Positions 9,512 to 21,300 are shown, counted from the stretch's first letter. The stretch: 64,000 nt of DNA from Corallincola holothuriorum (GCF_003336225.1 NZ_QPID01000004.1:248001-312000), one strand, 5' to 3'. A program made the numbers and translations. The notes: generated by a model from the letters alone, not told the origin.

Positions 9512-11106
9512 TCGCTCTCTCTTAAATTGGCGTAGCGTTGGATAAGCTGCTGCACTTTACCTGCTCTAGCATCGCTATCGGGCAGCCTTCTGCTTAAAGC
9601 TAAACAGCTTTTGCAGGTCAGTTTTTCGTTTCTTGTAAGTGTGGCTGTTTCTGCATGTTTCAGCAGTGCTTGCGCTAAATTAATCGCAATAGTAATGCTA
9701 TTGGGGTGCTGTTGATGAGCGGTGTTGAAAAACCGAATAGCTTCTTTGAAGTTACCTTTTTTATACTCCTTCAATGCTAAGACATTGTCGGTGCACTTTT
9801 CTTCCGTTGAGTTTGCCACGATGTTTATTTGCGTCGCTATTGCTTCCTGCATTTCGGTTTCTTTTAGTTGTTCGCACACATCACTGATCTGCGTGAGAAA
9901 GGAAGTTTCTTGGATGCAGTTGAGTGATGGTAATAGCTCTTTCTTTAACCGCTGAAAGCTCTCTTTAGCCGCAGCATACTTCTCTTCGAGAAGCGCGGCT
10001 TGGGTGCGGGCAAGCGCGATGGACCAGAGCATAAGCATTGATGAGGGGTATAGCTTCTGGTCTTCTTTGAGCGCAGTCTGGAGTTCGGCTGCTACTTTCT
10101 TTTTGTTTAAGCCACTGCTTGTTTGGATTTTTTTGAGTAACACCTGTTGTCGTTGGATAAAGTCATCAGGGGTTTTCAATGCGGATGTTTTAGCCAATTT
10201 TGTGAGCAACCTGAAGTAACGTAACTCTCCATCAAGGTCACTGTTCTTTTGTGCAAGTCTGATAGCGTTACGCAACCGGCACAGGCTTCTGGGGCTGAGG
10301 TGGATAGCCTGCTGCAGTGCGGCTTGTGCGTCGCTCAGATCGCCACTCATCTCTAATGCTCGCGCTTTCAAATCCCAAGCTTGCACTGCGAGTGGGTTAG
10401 CTTCTAAAAGTGGATCTAGAGAGGTTAGGGCTTCTTCTGCTTTATTTTCTGCTAAGTCACATTCGACCAAGCCAAGCTGTGCCCAAAGCAGTGGCCGAGT
10501 CTCTACAGCAGCATTAAAAATATGTCGGGCTTCAGTCCATTTCTGCTGAGCAACATAGATCTCTGTGAGATATCTAAGGCTGGTGGCTCTGGCTTTTGGC
10601 TCTGTTTGAATCAAGCGATTTGCTAGTTGTTCAGCGAGGGGGTAGTTCTTCTCATCTAATGCTTTGAGTAGCGGCGAGAGTAGCTGTTTTTTTGCTAGTA
10701 GCCTATCGATACGTGTATGTAAGGTCGTTTTGGTAAATGGTTTTGTAAGGTAATCGTCTGGACGACACTCTAGTGCCCCCATCACCATATGCAGTGAATT
10801 CTCGGCCGATGCCATCAGATAAAGCGTATCTCGCCGTAATATCCCTAACTGGCTAAGTTCTTCCAACAGTTGCTGACCATCTTTGCCATCGCCTAGGTTG
10901 AAATCAGATATCACGACGTCGTGACGATGCTCACTGTAGAGCTCAAAGGCGTCTTCAGCGTTACTGGCTAAGTCAATCTGCTTAGCACCAAACTCTTCCA
11001 GCATCTTCTTGACGGTCATGCGGAACTCAGAAAAGTCATCGATGACCAAGAATCGTCTTTTCGAATAACGTTGGAAGTGTGCTGTCATTGAGTTGGCGTT
11101 TGCCAA
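9508..11106 (-). CDS. VieB-like response regulator with TPR repeats
   Basis: 532 residues. The N-terminal receiver domain (about 18-130) has the acidic pair Asp23-Asp24, the phosphoacceptor Asp68 in VVISDFN and the conserved Lys122 in YLTKPF. The rest is tetratricopeptide-like helical repeats (about 135-520) with no DNA-binding or enzymatic output domain. This architecture resembles Vibrio VieB, a regulator that acts by protein-protein contact. The start is a TTG at 11106: AAGGGAG lies eight bases upstream of it, whereas the ATG 18 bases further in (11088) has no ribosome site. It is coupled to the histidine kinase by a 4-base overlap. Confidence 0.88.
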   Translation of the reverse strand: MANANSMTAHFQRYSKRRFLVIDDFSEFRMTVKKMLEEFGAKQIDLASNAEDAFELYSEHRHDVVISDFNLGDGKDGQQLLEELSQLGILRRDTLYLMASAENSLHMVMGALECRPDDYLTKPFTKTTLHTRIDRLLAKKQLLSPLLKALDEKNYPLAEQLANRLIQTEPKARATSLRYLTEIYVAQQKWTEARHIFNAAVETRPLLWAQLGLVECDLAENKAEEALTSLDPLLEANPLAVQAWDLKARALEMSGDLSDAQAALQQAIHLSPRSLCRLRNAIRLAQKNSDLDGELRYFRLLTKLAKTSALKTPDDFIQRQQVLLKKIQTSSGLNKKKVAAELQTALKEDQKLYPSSMLMLWSIALARTQAALLEEKYAAAKESFQRLKKELLPSLNCIQETSFLTQISDVCEQLKETEMQEAIATQINIVANSTEEKCTDNVLALKEYKKGNFKEAIRFFNTAHQQHPNSITIAINLAQALLKHAETATLTRNEKLTCKSCLALSRRLPDSDARAGKVQQLIQRYANLRESE

Positions 11107-11114
11107 CGGCGGTA

Positions 11115-11121
11115 CTCCCTT
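11115..11121 (-). promoter_or_regulatory. Ribosome binding site supporting a TTG start
   Basis: AAGGGAG on the minus strand, eight bases before TTG at 11106. It is the only good ribosome site near the start of the VieB-like gene. Confidence 0.6.
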
Positions 11122-11236
11122 GAATGTTTAGCTAAAGGATTGGTCAAACTGACGTGATCGTAAAGTCAAATGAGCAGTATTTGAGGGAGAGATAACGGTT
11201 TTTTATTAAATTTCACTGTCATAGCGGCGTTTATGA

Positions 11237-12256
<1,020 letters not shown>

Positions 12257-12269
12257 AAGGGGCGCTCCG

Positions 12270-12833
12270 TTAGGTCGGTGCATTTAGTTGCTTGATTAGG
12301 TCCACTAGTATGTGGGCCGTCATCCCCCAAATCAGTCCGTTTGACGAGTAGCTGCCGAATATCTCTAGTTGCTCATTGTTTATTGCGACTGTCTCCCCAT
12401 GGAAAGCGTGTGGTTGAAGAATTTCCGATGCTGGTAAGGAAAATAGTTCCGCAACTTCAATTGGATCGGGTGAAAATTGGTCGTGACTCAGCATGCCTAG
12501 AAAGGGTTGAACGAAAAATCCAGTGCGGGTAATACGCGACGGTAAGACACCCAGAACCTTGATAGTCGATGCTGATATTCCTAACTCCTCTTCTGTTTCA
12601 CGTAACGCCGTCGCCATTAAATCTGTATCACCGAGCTCCCGTTTGCCGCCGGGAAAGCAAATTTGATTTGGATGATGAGGTATATCATCGGGCCGTCGGG
12701 TAAATACGATCTGCAATTGGCCATCAACCAATTGTAAAGGAACGAGAACCGCCGCTTCGATTTCACCGTTGTAGCTCTGTGAGGGCGGCGGCGGATGGAG
12801 TAAAAAACGGTTGAGTAGTGCTTCGAGTTTCAT
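12270..12833 (-). CDS. nudL: Nudix hydrolase, CoA pyrophosphatase type
   Basis: 187-residue Nudix protein predicted to split coenzyme A or related CoA esters to phosphopantetheine and 3',5'-ADP. The Nudix box runs from GGKRELGD at 62 to RETEEELG at 78-85. It is preceded by FTRRPDDIPHHPNQICFPGG, which matches the CoA-specific (NuCoA) extension of this subfamily. The start codon follows the pabB stop directly (TAGATG), so the two are one translational unit, an arrangement also seen in E. coli. Confidence 0.9.
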   Translation of the reverse strand: MKLEALLNRFLLHPPPPSQSYNGEIEAAVLVPLQLVDGQLQIVFTRRPDDIPHHPNQICFPGGKRELGDTDLMATALRETEEELGISASTIKVLGVLPSRITRTGFFVQPFLGMLSHDQFSPDPIEVAELFSLPASEILQPHAFHGETVAINNEQLEIFGSYSSNGLIWGMTAHILVDLIKQLNAPT

Positions 12834-14234
12834 CTATGTGTCGTCAGCCTGAGAGGGAGACTTTGTCTCGCTAAGAATGGGTAGGATCTTAGCCAGCTTA
12901 TCTAGAGTTTCTTGATACTCCTCATCACAATGAGAGTCTGCGACTAAGCCCCCGCCACCCCAACAGTAGATCGTCTGTTTTTCACCGATGAGTGTACGAA
13001 TAGCGATATTGGTATCCATACGTCCGCATGCACTTAAATAGCCAATGGCACCGCAGTATGCACTGCGCCGATGAGGCTCAAGCTGTTCAATTATCTCCAT
13101 GGCGCGCACTTTGGGGGCGCCGGTAATTGAGCCTCCAGGGAAGGCGCCTTTGAGCAGATCGTAACAGTCAGCGTGATCAGCAAGTTCAGCTTCTATGGTA
13201 CTAACAAGGTGGTGTACGGCAGGGAAACTTTCGACAGCAAAAAGGCTCGGCACGCGAACACTGCCGACGGTGGCCACCTTACTTAAGTCATTACGTAATA
13301 GGTCAACGATCATCAGGTTTTCTGCCTGATCTTTTTCCGCAGTTAGTAGGTCCTTCACTGCTGCTTCATCTTCTGCGTCGCACAACTTACGGCGACGAGT
13401 ACCCTTAATGGGCTTCGTTTGAATACGGCCATTGTCGAGTAGCAGCAGGCGTTCAGGTGATAAACTGATTATCACTGTGTCAGGTAGTTTAATGTACGCT
13501 GAAAAGGGGGCGTTATTTGCTCTGTGTAATTTTTTAAATGCTTGCCATTCACTGCCTTGATAGTGCGCGTGCAGGCGCTGGGCGAGGTTGATTTGATAGC
13601 AATCCCCGCTGCGGAGAAATGACTGCACCTGATGGAATTTCTCAGCATATGACTCGGGCGTCATATTAGAGTGCCAGTCGCTGATCAATGAAAATGGTTG
13701 CAGTTCAGCGGCTGCCTGGTTCGAAGATAAGTAAAGCTCTTTTGCTTCCTCGAGACCCGCTGCCGACCATGCAAACGCTGTTACTTTGCCGCTTTTTTTG
13801 TGGCGAATCAGCCCTTTGTCATATAAGCCCAAAGCAAGATCCGGCAGCGAAATATCATCGATTGCGGTGTTCGGGAGCTTTTCGATGTAGCGACCCAAGT
13901 CGTAACTAAAGTAGCCTAGCCAACCGCCACAAAATGGCAGCTCACAGGATGGTAGCTCGGGCATAAATTCCTGTTGTAAGCAGCGCATCGCTTCAAATGG
14001 CTCTGCCGGACACGGGATATTGGCGCCTGTATTACTGGTTGCCTGACTACTGCCATTCTTGGCGATGAGTACGAGTCTGGGTGAGAACACGGCGATGTCG
14101 TATTGGGCATCTGTGTGGGATGAAGTGCCAGAATCAAGCAGCATCGACCATGGACGCTCAGCAATTGTTGAGAATACTTGCAGTAAACTATCGGCTTCGC
14201 CGGTAAAGTGATGAAGATGCAACAAATTATTCAC
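12834..14234 (-). CDS. pabB: Aminodeoxychorismate synthase component I
   Basis: Converts chorismate plus ammonia (from the PabA glutaminase) to 4-amino-4-deoxychorismate for folate synthesis. 466 residues. The C-terminal chorismate-binding domain shows PIKGTRRR, IVDLLRNDL, VHHLVSTIEAEL, FPGGSITGAPKVRAMEII and YCGAIGYLS, all typical of the PabB/TrpE fold. The PIKG motif around residue 280 is the PabB signature lysine, as opposed to the PIAG of TrpE. The start is a GTG at 14234 with a weak ribosome site, so the exact start is uncertain. It is followed directly by nudL. Confidence 0.93.
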   Translation of the reverse strand: MNNLLHLHHFTGEADSLLQVFSTIAERPWSMLLDSGTSSHTDAQYDIAVFSPRLVLIAKNGSSQATSNTGANIPCPAEPFEAMRCLQQEFMPELPSCELPFCGGWLGYFSYDLGRYIEKLPNTAIDDISLPDLALGLYDKGLIRHKKSGKVTAFAWSAAGLEEAKELYLSSNQAAAELQPFSLISDWHSNMTPESYAEKFHQVQSFLRSGDCYQINLAQRLHAHYQGSEWQAFKKLHRANNAPFSAYIKLPDTVIISLSPERLLLLDNGRIQTKPIKGTRRRKLCDAEDEAAVKDLLTAEKDQAENLMIVDLLRNDLSKVATVGSVRVPSLFAVESFPAVHHLVSTIEAELADHADCYDLLKGAFPGGSITGAPKVRAMEIIEQLEPHRRSAYCGAIGYLSACGRMDTNIAIRTLIGEKQTIYCWGGGGLVADSHCDEEYQETLDKLAKILPILSETKSPSQADDT

Positions 14235-14423
14235 TCTGGATCTGTTAAAACGTGCGCTAAACGGGGTAGTTTGGTGTCGCTACCGAGAGTATCATATCTT
14301 CAGAACCCCGTTATATTTGGCTGGATAATACCCTTGTCTAGCCGTGTAAAGAATCGATAGCCATAAAAATATAAAAGCGGCAATGTTGGAATGTGACCGC
14401 CAAACCTGCGAGGTAGCATACAA

Positions 14424-15932
14424 ATGACTCTGATCCGGCAACAAGATTTTATCCAAAGTATCGAAGATTCCCTGCAGTTTATCTCCTATTACCATCCTCT
14501 AGATTTTGTGCAGGCAATGGAGAAGGCCTATCACGCTGAACAGAGTCAGGCGGCGAAAGATGCTATTGCGCAGATATTAATAAATTCCAGAATGGCAGCT
14601 GAAGGGCATCGGCCTATTTGTCAGGATACCGGTATCGTCACTTGTTTTGTCAAAATTGGCATGAAGGTGCAATTTGAAGGTGACATGACGGTTCAGGAGC
14701 TGGTTGATGAAGGTGTACGCCGTGCTTATAGCAACCCTGACAATCCGTTGCGTGCTTCTATTGTTAGTAACCCCGTCGGCAAACGTACAAACACCAAAGA
14801 CAATACACCGGCCGTTGTGCATGTCGAAATGGTTAAGGGTGACAAAGTTGAAATCATGATCGCGGCCAAAGGTGGCGGTTCAGAAAACAAGTCGAAGTTT
14901 GTCATGCTCAACCCAAATGATTCAATCGCTGACTGGGTGATTAAGACGTTACCGAGTATGGGAGCCGGCTGGTGTCCCCCTGGCATGTTGGGCCTAGGTA
15001 TTGGCGGTACTGCAGAAAAAGCAGCTGTGTTAGCGAAAGAGTCACTGATGGATCCGGTGGATATTCATGAGCTCCAAGCGCGAGGCGCAGAAAACGAAGA
15101 AGAAGCGTTACGTCTGGAGATCTTCGAAAAAGCGAATAAGTTAGGCATCGGAGCGCAGGGGCTTGGCGGGGTTACCACCGTCTTAGATGTGAAGATTAAG
15201 ACTGCACCGACTCATGCCGCAAGCTTACCTGTGGCGATGATCCCGAACTGCGCTGCCACTCGTCACGCCCATTTCACCCTCGATGGCACAGGCCCTGCCC
15301 ACTTAACACCGCCAGCGCTTAGCGATTGGCCTGATATTACCTGGGAGGTGGGTGATGAAGTGCGCCGAGTGGATGTTGACACTGTGACGGCTGAAGATGT
15401 GCAGAGTTGGCGTACGGGTGAGACTGTGTTGCTGTCCGGTAAGATCCTGACAGGGCGTGATGCAGCCCATAAACGACTCAAGGATATGCTCGATCGTGGA
15501 GAGTCATTGCCGGATGGGGTGGATTTCAATAACCGCTTTATCTATTACGTGGGGCCGGTCGATGCGGTGGGCTCTGAGGTTGTTGGGCCAGCAGGTCCGA
15601 CGACGGCAACACGAATGGACAAATACACGGATCTCATGTTGGGTGAAACGGGCTTACTAGGCATGATCGGTAAAGCAGAGCGTGGCCCCGCAACGGTAGA
15701 GTCAATTAAACAACATAAAGCGGTTTATTTAATGGCCGTGGGTGGCGCGGCCTATTTAGTCGCAAAAGCGATTAAGAAATCTCGCGTTGTTGCTTTTGAA
15801 GAGTTGGGTATGGAAGCTATCTATGAGTTTGAGGTGGAAGATATGCCAGTGACAGTGGCTGTTGATTCCACTGGGACTTCCGCTCATGTAACAGGCCCTG
15901 CAGAGTGGAAAGTTAAACTCCAGGATGTTTAA
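14424..15932 (+). CDS. fumA: Fumarate hydratase, class I (iron-sulfur)
   Basis: Interconverts fumarate and malate in the TCA cycle using an oxygen-sensitive [4Fe-4S] cluster. 502 residues, with the alpha and beta regions fused as in class I enzymes. The three expected cluster cysteines are visible: Cys66 in PICQDTG, Cys184 in GAGWCPPG and Cys276 in IPNCAATRH. KGGGSENKSK and GPAGPTTATRMD are family substrate-site motifs. It is transcribed divergently from pabB across a 189-base gap. The class is certain; symbols differ between genomes (fumA, fumB). Confidence 0.94.
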   Translation: MTLIRQQDFIQSIEDSLQFISYYHPLDFVQAMEKAYHAEQSQAAKDAIAQILINSRMAAEGHRPICQDTGIVTCFVKIGMKVQFEGDMTVQELVDEGVRRAYSNPDNPLRASIVSNPVGKRTNTKDNTPAVVHVEMVKGDKVEIMIAAKGGGSENKSKFVMLNPNDSIADWVIKTLPSMGAGWCPPGMLGLGIGGTAEKAAVLAKESLMDPVDIHELQARGAENEEEALRLEIFEKANKLGIGAQGLGGVTTVLDVKIKTAPTHAASLPVAMIPNCAATRHAHFTLDGTGPAHLTPPALSDWPDITWEVGDEVRRVDVDTVTAEDVQSWRTGETVLLSGKILTGRDAAHKRLKDMLDRGESLPDGVDFNNRFIYYVGPVDAVGSEVVGPAGPTTATRMDKYTDLMLGETGLLGMIGKAERGPATVESIKQHKAVYLMAVGGAAYLVAKAIKKSRVVAFEELGMEAIYEFEVEDMPVTVAVDSTGTSAHVTGPAEWKVKLQDV

Positions 15933-15969
15933 TCATCAGCGGGCGTTGGTTTTTGAACCTATTGTTCGC

Positions 15970-16002
15970 AAACGCGGCAACCGCTGCGTTTTGTGGCTTT
16001 TT
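15970..16002 (+). terminator. Possible terminator after the fumarase
   Basis: AAACGCGG can pair with CC and GCGTTT around a small loop with a 3-base bulge. A T-rich run (GGCTTTTTATT) begins a few bases later. It is imperfect and separated from its T-tract. Confidence 0.4.
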
Positions 16003-16040
16003 ATTGCACTTTTGTAAGCGTTAATAGTCGTATTTAATCA

Positions 16041-16074
16041 AAGGATTGACTAGTCTGAAGCATAGTCAATTCTT
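16041..16074. promoter_or_regulatory. Inverted repeat upstream of the RND operon
   Basis: ATTGACTA (16045-16052) and TAGTCAAT (16063-16070) form a perfect 8-10-8 repeat. It extends to 12 base pairs per arm with one G-T mismatch. It lies 37 bases before the first adaptor gene and could be an operator for a dimeric regulator. No regulator gene is adjacent, so the partner is unknown. Confidence 0.45.
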
Positions 16075-16110
16075 TGTTCTGTCATGTGTTGAACCACGGT
16101 AGGTAATTAT

Positions 16111-17202
16111 ATGGTGTTCCTAAGTTGGAAACGTGTTGCTGCAATGTTCATAAGTATTTGCAGCGTGCTCTTTGGCACTGTTCACGCTGAAGAAACGGTT
16201 TCTGCTCACGCAGATGTTGTTCATCCGATTAAAGTCTTTAGATTAACTTCACCAGGGGAAAGAAGTCTGCGGGTTTTTCAAGGGCAAACGGAAGCCAGTC
16301 AACGAACCTCTTTAGCATTCCGAGTCCCAGGTCAACTGATTGAATTCCCCGCTTTGGCTGGTCAATCGGTTAAAAAGGGTGAACTGCTAGCGCGTTTAGA
16401 TCCCATCGAATATAAATTAACTAAAGATAAGGCTGAAGCTAACTATCAACTTGCTTTGGTGGAGTTTAAACGTACGGAACGTTTAGTTAAGGATCAGCTG
16501 GTCAGTCAGCAGATGCATGATCAAAACAGAACGTTGTTAGCCCGGACAAAGGCAGCGCTTGAGCAAGCCCAAGCAAATGTAGGGTATACCAGTTTGCGTG
16601 CGCCTTTTGATGGGGTTGTTTCCCGTACCGCGGCGGAAAATTGGGACTATGTGATAGCTAAGCAACAAGTCCTCAATATTCAAGCGGATGGGATGACCGA
16701 CGTGAAGATCCAAGTTCCACAAAATGTCGTGACTCAGTTATCGCGGGAATTTGTTTTAGATCTGAAAGCTCTCGTCCGTTTTGTTGCACAGCCCCAATAC
16801 AGCTATTTTGCTGCGGTTACTGAGGTTGATACAGAAGCGGATGCTAGCACTTTAAGTTATGAGGTGACTTTATCTTTACCGACGCCAACTGATTTTAATG
16901 TTTCTACTGGTATGACAGCTGAGGTTGAAATTGATATGTCACCTCTAGATCCACATGAATCTGAATACTATGTCTTACCGGTCACCGCGGTTGTGGGTGA
17001 AGGGGATAATCTTAAAGTGTGGCGTATAGCACCTGAGACAATGACTGTTTCCGCTGTTGACGTCGAGGTCATCGGCCAGTCCGCCGCGGGTTTGAAGGTT
17101 AAAGGCCCGTTAACGAGCGGAGATATATTGGCTTTGACCGGTACCCGTTTATTATCCGATGGTATGCGTGTTCAGGAATGGGTTCGCGAACGCGGGCTGT
17201 AA
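16111..17202 (+). CDS. RND efflux periplasmic adaptor, first of two
   Basis: Membrane-fusion (HlyD/AcrA-like) adaptor of 363 residues that links an inner-membrane RND pump to an outer-membrane channel. Signal peptide at about 1-26 (cleavage after VHA). The lipoyl half-motifs are at GQLIEFPALAGQSVKKGELLARLDP and YTSLRAPFDGVVSRTAAENWDYV, separated by a helical hairpin. Beta-barrel and membrane-proximal domains follow. It is the first gene of a three-gene operon and ends 19 bases before the second adaptor. It lacks the lipobox that the second adaptor has. Confidence 0.9.
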   Translation: MVFLSWKRVAAMFISICSVLFGTVHAEETVSAHADVVHPIKVFRLTSPGERSLRVFQGQTEASQRTSLAFRVPGQLIEFPALAGQSVKKGELLARLDPIEYKLTKDKAEANYQLALVEFKRTERLVKDQLVSQQMHDQNRTLLARTKAALEQAQANVGYTSLRAPFDGVVSRTAAENWDYVIAKQQVLNIQADGMTDVKIQVPQNVVTQLSREFVLDLKALVRFVAQPQYSYFAAVTEVDTEADASTLSYEVTLSLPTPTDFNVSTGMTAEVEIDMSPLDPHESEYYVLPVTAVVGEGDNLKVWRIAPETMTVSAVDVEVIGQSAAGLKVKGPLTSGDILALTGTRLLSDGMRVQEWVRERGL

Positions 17203-17221
17203 AGGAATGAGGATTAAAGTA

Positions 17222-18334
17222 ATGAAATACATGACTTTTCAGCCGAGAGTTTTAGCGCATACCGTTTGCGCGCTATTGGCCACAGGTTTAATGGCCTGTA
17301 CGCCTGCAGAGCAGGCGGTGAAAGCGCCGCAAAATGTTGAAGTGGTGCGTGTAAGTTCAGATATCGCCAGAACAAAGAGGGATTTTCCGGCGGTGATACA
17401 GGCGAATAACTTGAGTCACTTGTCATTTCGAGTTGAAGGTGAACTAAAGACCTTGCCCGTGACGTCTGGTATGAACGTCAAAAAAGGCGATCTGCTGGCG
17501 ACATTGGATGCTGCAGATTATGAGCGCCAGGTCACCGACACTAAAGAAACGTACAAGTTAGCCAAGCTTAATTTTGAGCGGGCCCAGAAATTGATTAAAA
17601 CGGGGGCCATTTCAGCGTCGGAAAGTGACAAGCTGGAAGCGGAATATCTGATTGCTAAGGCGAATCATGAATTAGCCAAAATTCATCTTGGCTTTACCCA
17701 GTTGCGGGCGCCGAAAGACGGCATTATTGGCAGAGTCATTGCCGATAACTTTGAGAATGTCAGAGTAGGAGAGGCGATCTTAACGCTACATGATGCAGAA
17801 ACCTTGGAAGTGCAGGTCAACGTATCTGAGCAGCTATTGGCTCTGGCAAAACCGGATCGAGAGAGCCGGAAGGCGGCGTTTCAGGTGAGATTTGAGAGCT
17901 TACCTGGCAAGGTCTATACCGCAACCTCGTATGAGTTTGAAACAGAAAAAGATCCTCAGACTAAATCCTATTTAGCGAAGCTCTTAATGGATAACCCCGT
18001 TGATGTGCCAATTTTTCCAGGCATGAGTGCCGTGGTCACTGTCGACATGAGTGATATCGAACGGGATTCATTTCAGGGGATCAACCTACCTAGTTCAGCG
18101 GTTGTATTTCGCCCTGATAGTGACATCGATGGCAGAAATACATTTGTGTGGAAGTTGTCCGACGATGAGAAATCAGTGTCTATGCATGCGGTTGAAACAC
18201 GTAAGTTAGGAAGGACAGGAATTGAGTTGAAGAGTGGGGTCAAACCTGGGGACGTTATTGTGACATACGGACAGCAGCAGTTGTTTGAAGGCGCGCCGGT
18301 TAAAGTTGTTGCAGAGAAGGAGATCAAGGGATGA
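17222..18334 (+). CDS. RND efflux periplasmic adaptor lipoprotein, second of two
   Basis: A second membrane-fusion adaptor, 370 residues, related to but clearly different from the first. The start at 17222 has GAGGA eight bases upstream and gives a lipoprotein signal peptide (GLMAC, Cys near residue 26). The ATG at 17207 is too close to its ribosome site. Lipoyl halves are seen at LKTLPVTSGMNVKKGDLLATLD and FTQLRAPKDGIIGRVIADNFENV. It ends in a 4-base overlap (ATGA) with the pump gene, so the two are translationally coupled and this adaptor is the likelier direct partner of the pump. Confidence 0.9.
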   Translation: MKYMTFQPRVLAHTVCALLATGLMACTPAEQAVKAPQNVEVVRVSSDIARTKRDFPAVIQANNLSHLSFRVEGELKTLPVTSGMNVKKGDLLATLDAADYERQVTDTKETYKLAKLNFERAQKLIKTGAISASESDKLEAEYLIAKANHELAKIHLGFTQLRAPKDGIIGRVIADNFENVRVGEAILTLHDAETLEVQVNVSEQLLALAKPDRESRKAAFQVRFESLPGKVYTATSYEFETEKDPQTKSYLAKLLMDNPVDVPIFPGMSAVVTVDMSDIERDSFQGINLPSSAVVFRPDSDIDGRNTFVWKLSDDEKSVSMHAVETRKLGRTGIELKSGVKPGDVIVTYGQQQLFEGAPVKVVAEKEIKG

Positions 18335-21300
18335 CCATTGCTGAATATTCAATAAAAAATAAAGTAATCAGTTGGTTATTAACACTGATCTTTGCGTTAG
18401 GTGGATTTGGTGCCTATTTGGGTTTGGGTCAGCTTGAAGACCCCGAATACACAATTAAGGATGCGGTTATTGTCACCTCTTATCCTGGTGCTTCACCACA
18501 ACAGGTAGAGGAAGAGGTTACTTATAAGTTAGAGATGGCTATCCAGCAGCTCTCTTATGTTAAGGAGATAACCTCGATTTCAACGGCTGGCTTATCGCAA
18601 ATCACTGTAACGATGAAGAATAAGTATGGCAAAGAGGCATTGCCACAGATTTGGGATGAGCTGCGCCGAAAGGTTGGCGATGCCGCCCCGCAGTTACCAC
18701 CGGGAGCCAGTGAGCCTTTAGTTAATGATGACTTCGGTGATGTTTATGGTGTGATGATTGCGTTTACCGGTGAAGGTTATAGCTATAAAGAGCTTAATGA
18801 CTACGTTGATTTTGTGAAGCGAGAGGTCGAGGTCATTAATGGTGTCGGTAAAGTTAATTTAGCCGGTGTGCAAGACGAAGAGGTATTTGTTGAGATCTCT
18901 TACACCAAATTGTCTGCACTTGGGATCGCGCCAGATACAATTTTTGATCTGCTAAGTACTCAAAATATTGTCGCACCAGCGGGATCGGTGAGTCATGAAG
19001 ATGAGTACATCCGTATCTATTCTACCGGTGAGTTTACTAACGTCACAGAACTGGAGAATTTGATTATTGCTGGAGCCGGGTCGGACAAGTTAGTTTATTT
19101 GCGCGATGTCGCTCGGGTGTACCGAGGCTATGAAGAGATCCCTACCAACATATACAACTTTCAGGGGCAACAAGCGATCAGCATGGGGATCTCATTTGCT
19201 TCAGGTGTCAACGTTGTTGATATCGGTAAAGCAGTGCGTGATCGTATGGCTGATCTGGAGTACACCAAGCCTCTTGGCATGGAATTGACCTACATCTATG
19301 ACCAGCCAAGCAGTGTGGCCGTGTCTGTTAAAGGCTTTATCCTTAATTTGGTCGCTGCAGTTGTGATTGTAGTGGTGGTGCTGCTGTTCTTTATGGGCGT
19401 AAAGAGTGGCGTGCTTATCGGCTTGATCCTCGCGTTGACGGTTTTTGGCAGTTTTATTTTTATGAAGCAGATGGCCATTGATCTGCAACGTATCTCATTG
19501 GGCGCTCTGATTATTGCCCTGGGGATGCTAGTGGATAATGCTATTGTGGTGGTTGAAGGCATATTGATCGGTGTGCAGAAAGGGCGCACCAAGCTGCAGG
19601 CGGCTGTCGATATCGTTGAACAGACCAAGTGGCCATTACTAGGTGCTACTGTTATCGCGATTACCGCTTTTGCTCCTATTGGTCTGTCTGATGACTCTAC
19701 CGGTGAATTTGCCGGCAGTTTGTTCTGGGTATTGATGATTTCACTCATGATGTCCTGGTTCACGGCGATTACCTTGACGCCATTTTTTGCCAATATGTTC
19801 TTTAAAGAAGCCGAACCGCAAGCTGAAGGTGAGGAGAGTAAGCCGCAAGAAGACCCTTACAAAGGCGCTGTGTTCGTCCTCTATAAAAAGGCGCTGGACG
19901 CCTGTATGCGCTTTAAGTGGTTCACTCTGGGGTTGATGGTTGCCCTGTTGGCTTTGTCTATTGTTGGTTTTGGTCACGTTCGGCAGGCTTTCTTCCCTCC
20001 TGCAACAACGCCTATTTTTCTTGTCGATGTCTGGCTACCTCAAGGCAGTGATATTCGTTACACGCACGATGTTGTGAGTGAAATGGAAGGCTGGATCATG
20101 GAGCAGCCAGAGGTAAAACAAGTCACCTCCACGACAGGCCAAGGTGCCCAGCGTTTCATGCTGACCTATGAGCCAGAGAAAAGTTACTCGGCATATGCTC
20201 AGATATTGATCAACACCAATAGCTCAGAAGAGATGCATCCAATGATGTCTCGTTTGCGCGATGAGTTTGCCGTTACCTATCCTCAGGCATTGATTAAGCT
20301 AAGAAACTTGGAGATCGGGCCCTCGCCGGCCGGTAAAATTGAAGCTCGTTTTACAGGCGCAGATCCTGCGGTACTACGAGAGTTAGGAGAGCAGGCGAAG
20401 CAGATTTTACGCAATGATCCTGTGGCCACTAATATTCGCGACGACTGGCGTCAACGCTCAAAACTTATTCGTCCTGCGTTCGATGAGTCGTTAGCGCGCC
20501 GCGCGGGAGTTAGCCGTAGCGACCTGGATAACACGCTTAATATGAGTTTCTCAGGTCGAAATGTGGGCTTGTATCGTGATGGTACGGATATGTTGCCCAT
20601 TGTCGTGCGTTTGCCTGATGAAGAGCGGGTCGACATTACCAGTTATGAGTCACTGCAGATTTGGAGTCCTACGCTGCAGCAGTACATTCCAATCCAGCAG
20701 GTGGCTCCTCAGTATCAACTGACGTGGGAAGACTCGATCATTCAGCGTCGTGATCGTAAGCGTACATTAACTGTGATTGCCGATCATGATCTGTTAGGTG
20801 AAGAGACGGCGGCTCAGGTATTTGAGCGGGTTAAGGGGCCCATTGAAGCGATAGAGTTACCACGTGGATACTACCTGGAGTGGGGTGGCGAATATGAAGC
20901 ATCAGGTGACGCATCATCGGCACTGTTCGGTTCGCTGCCGATGGGCTTCTTGAGTATGTTCCTGATCACCGTCTTCTTGTTTAATTCCTTCAAGAAACCT
21001 CTGGTGATCTGGTGCTGCGTGCCGTTGGCGATGATCGGTATTACCTTTGGCTTGCTGGTGTTGGACGCGGCATTTGGTTTTATGGCTCTGCTTGGTGCGC
21101 TAAGTTTGGTGGGCATGCTATTGAAGAACGGTATTGTACTGCTTGATCAAATTAACCTGGAGTTGGAGAGTGGTACCGAACCATACGAAGCGATCTTTAT
21201 GTCGGGTGTCAGCCGTGTACGCCCTGTGGCCATGGCTGCTATTACGACGATATTAGGTATGCTGCCTTTACTTGGCGATGCATTCTTCGTTGATATGGCG

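Noticed and set aside
19296-19793. 165-codon frame antisense to the RND pump
   Set aside because: It mirrors the helix-coding part of the pump; composition is rich in Thr, Ile and Ser as expected of an antisense frame. No supporting start.
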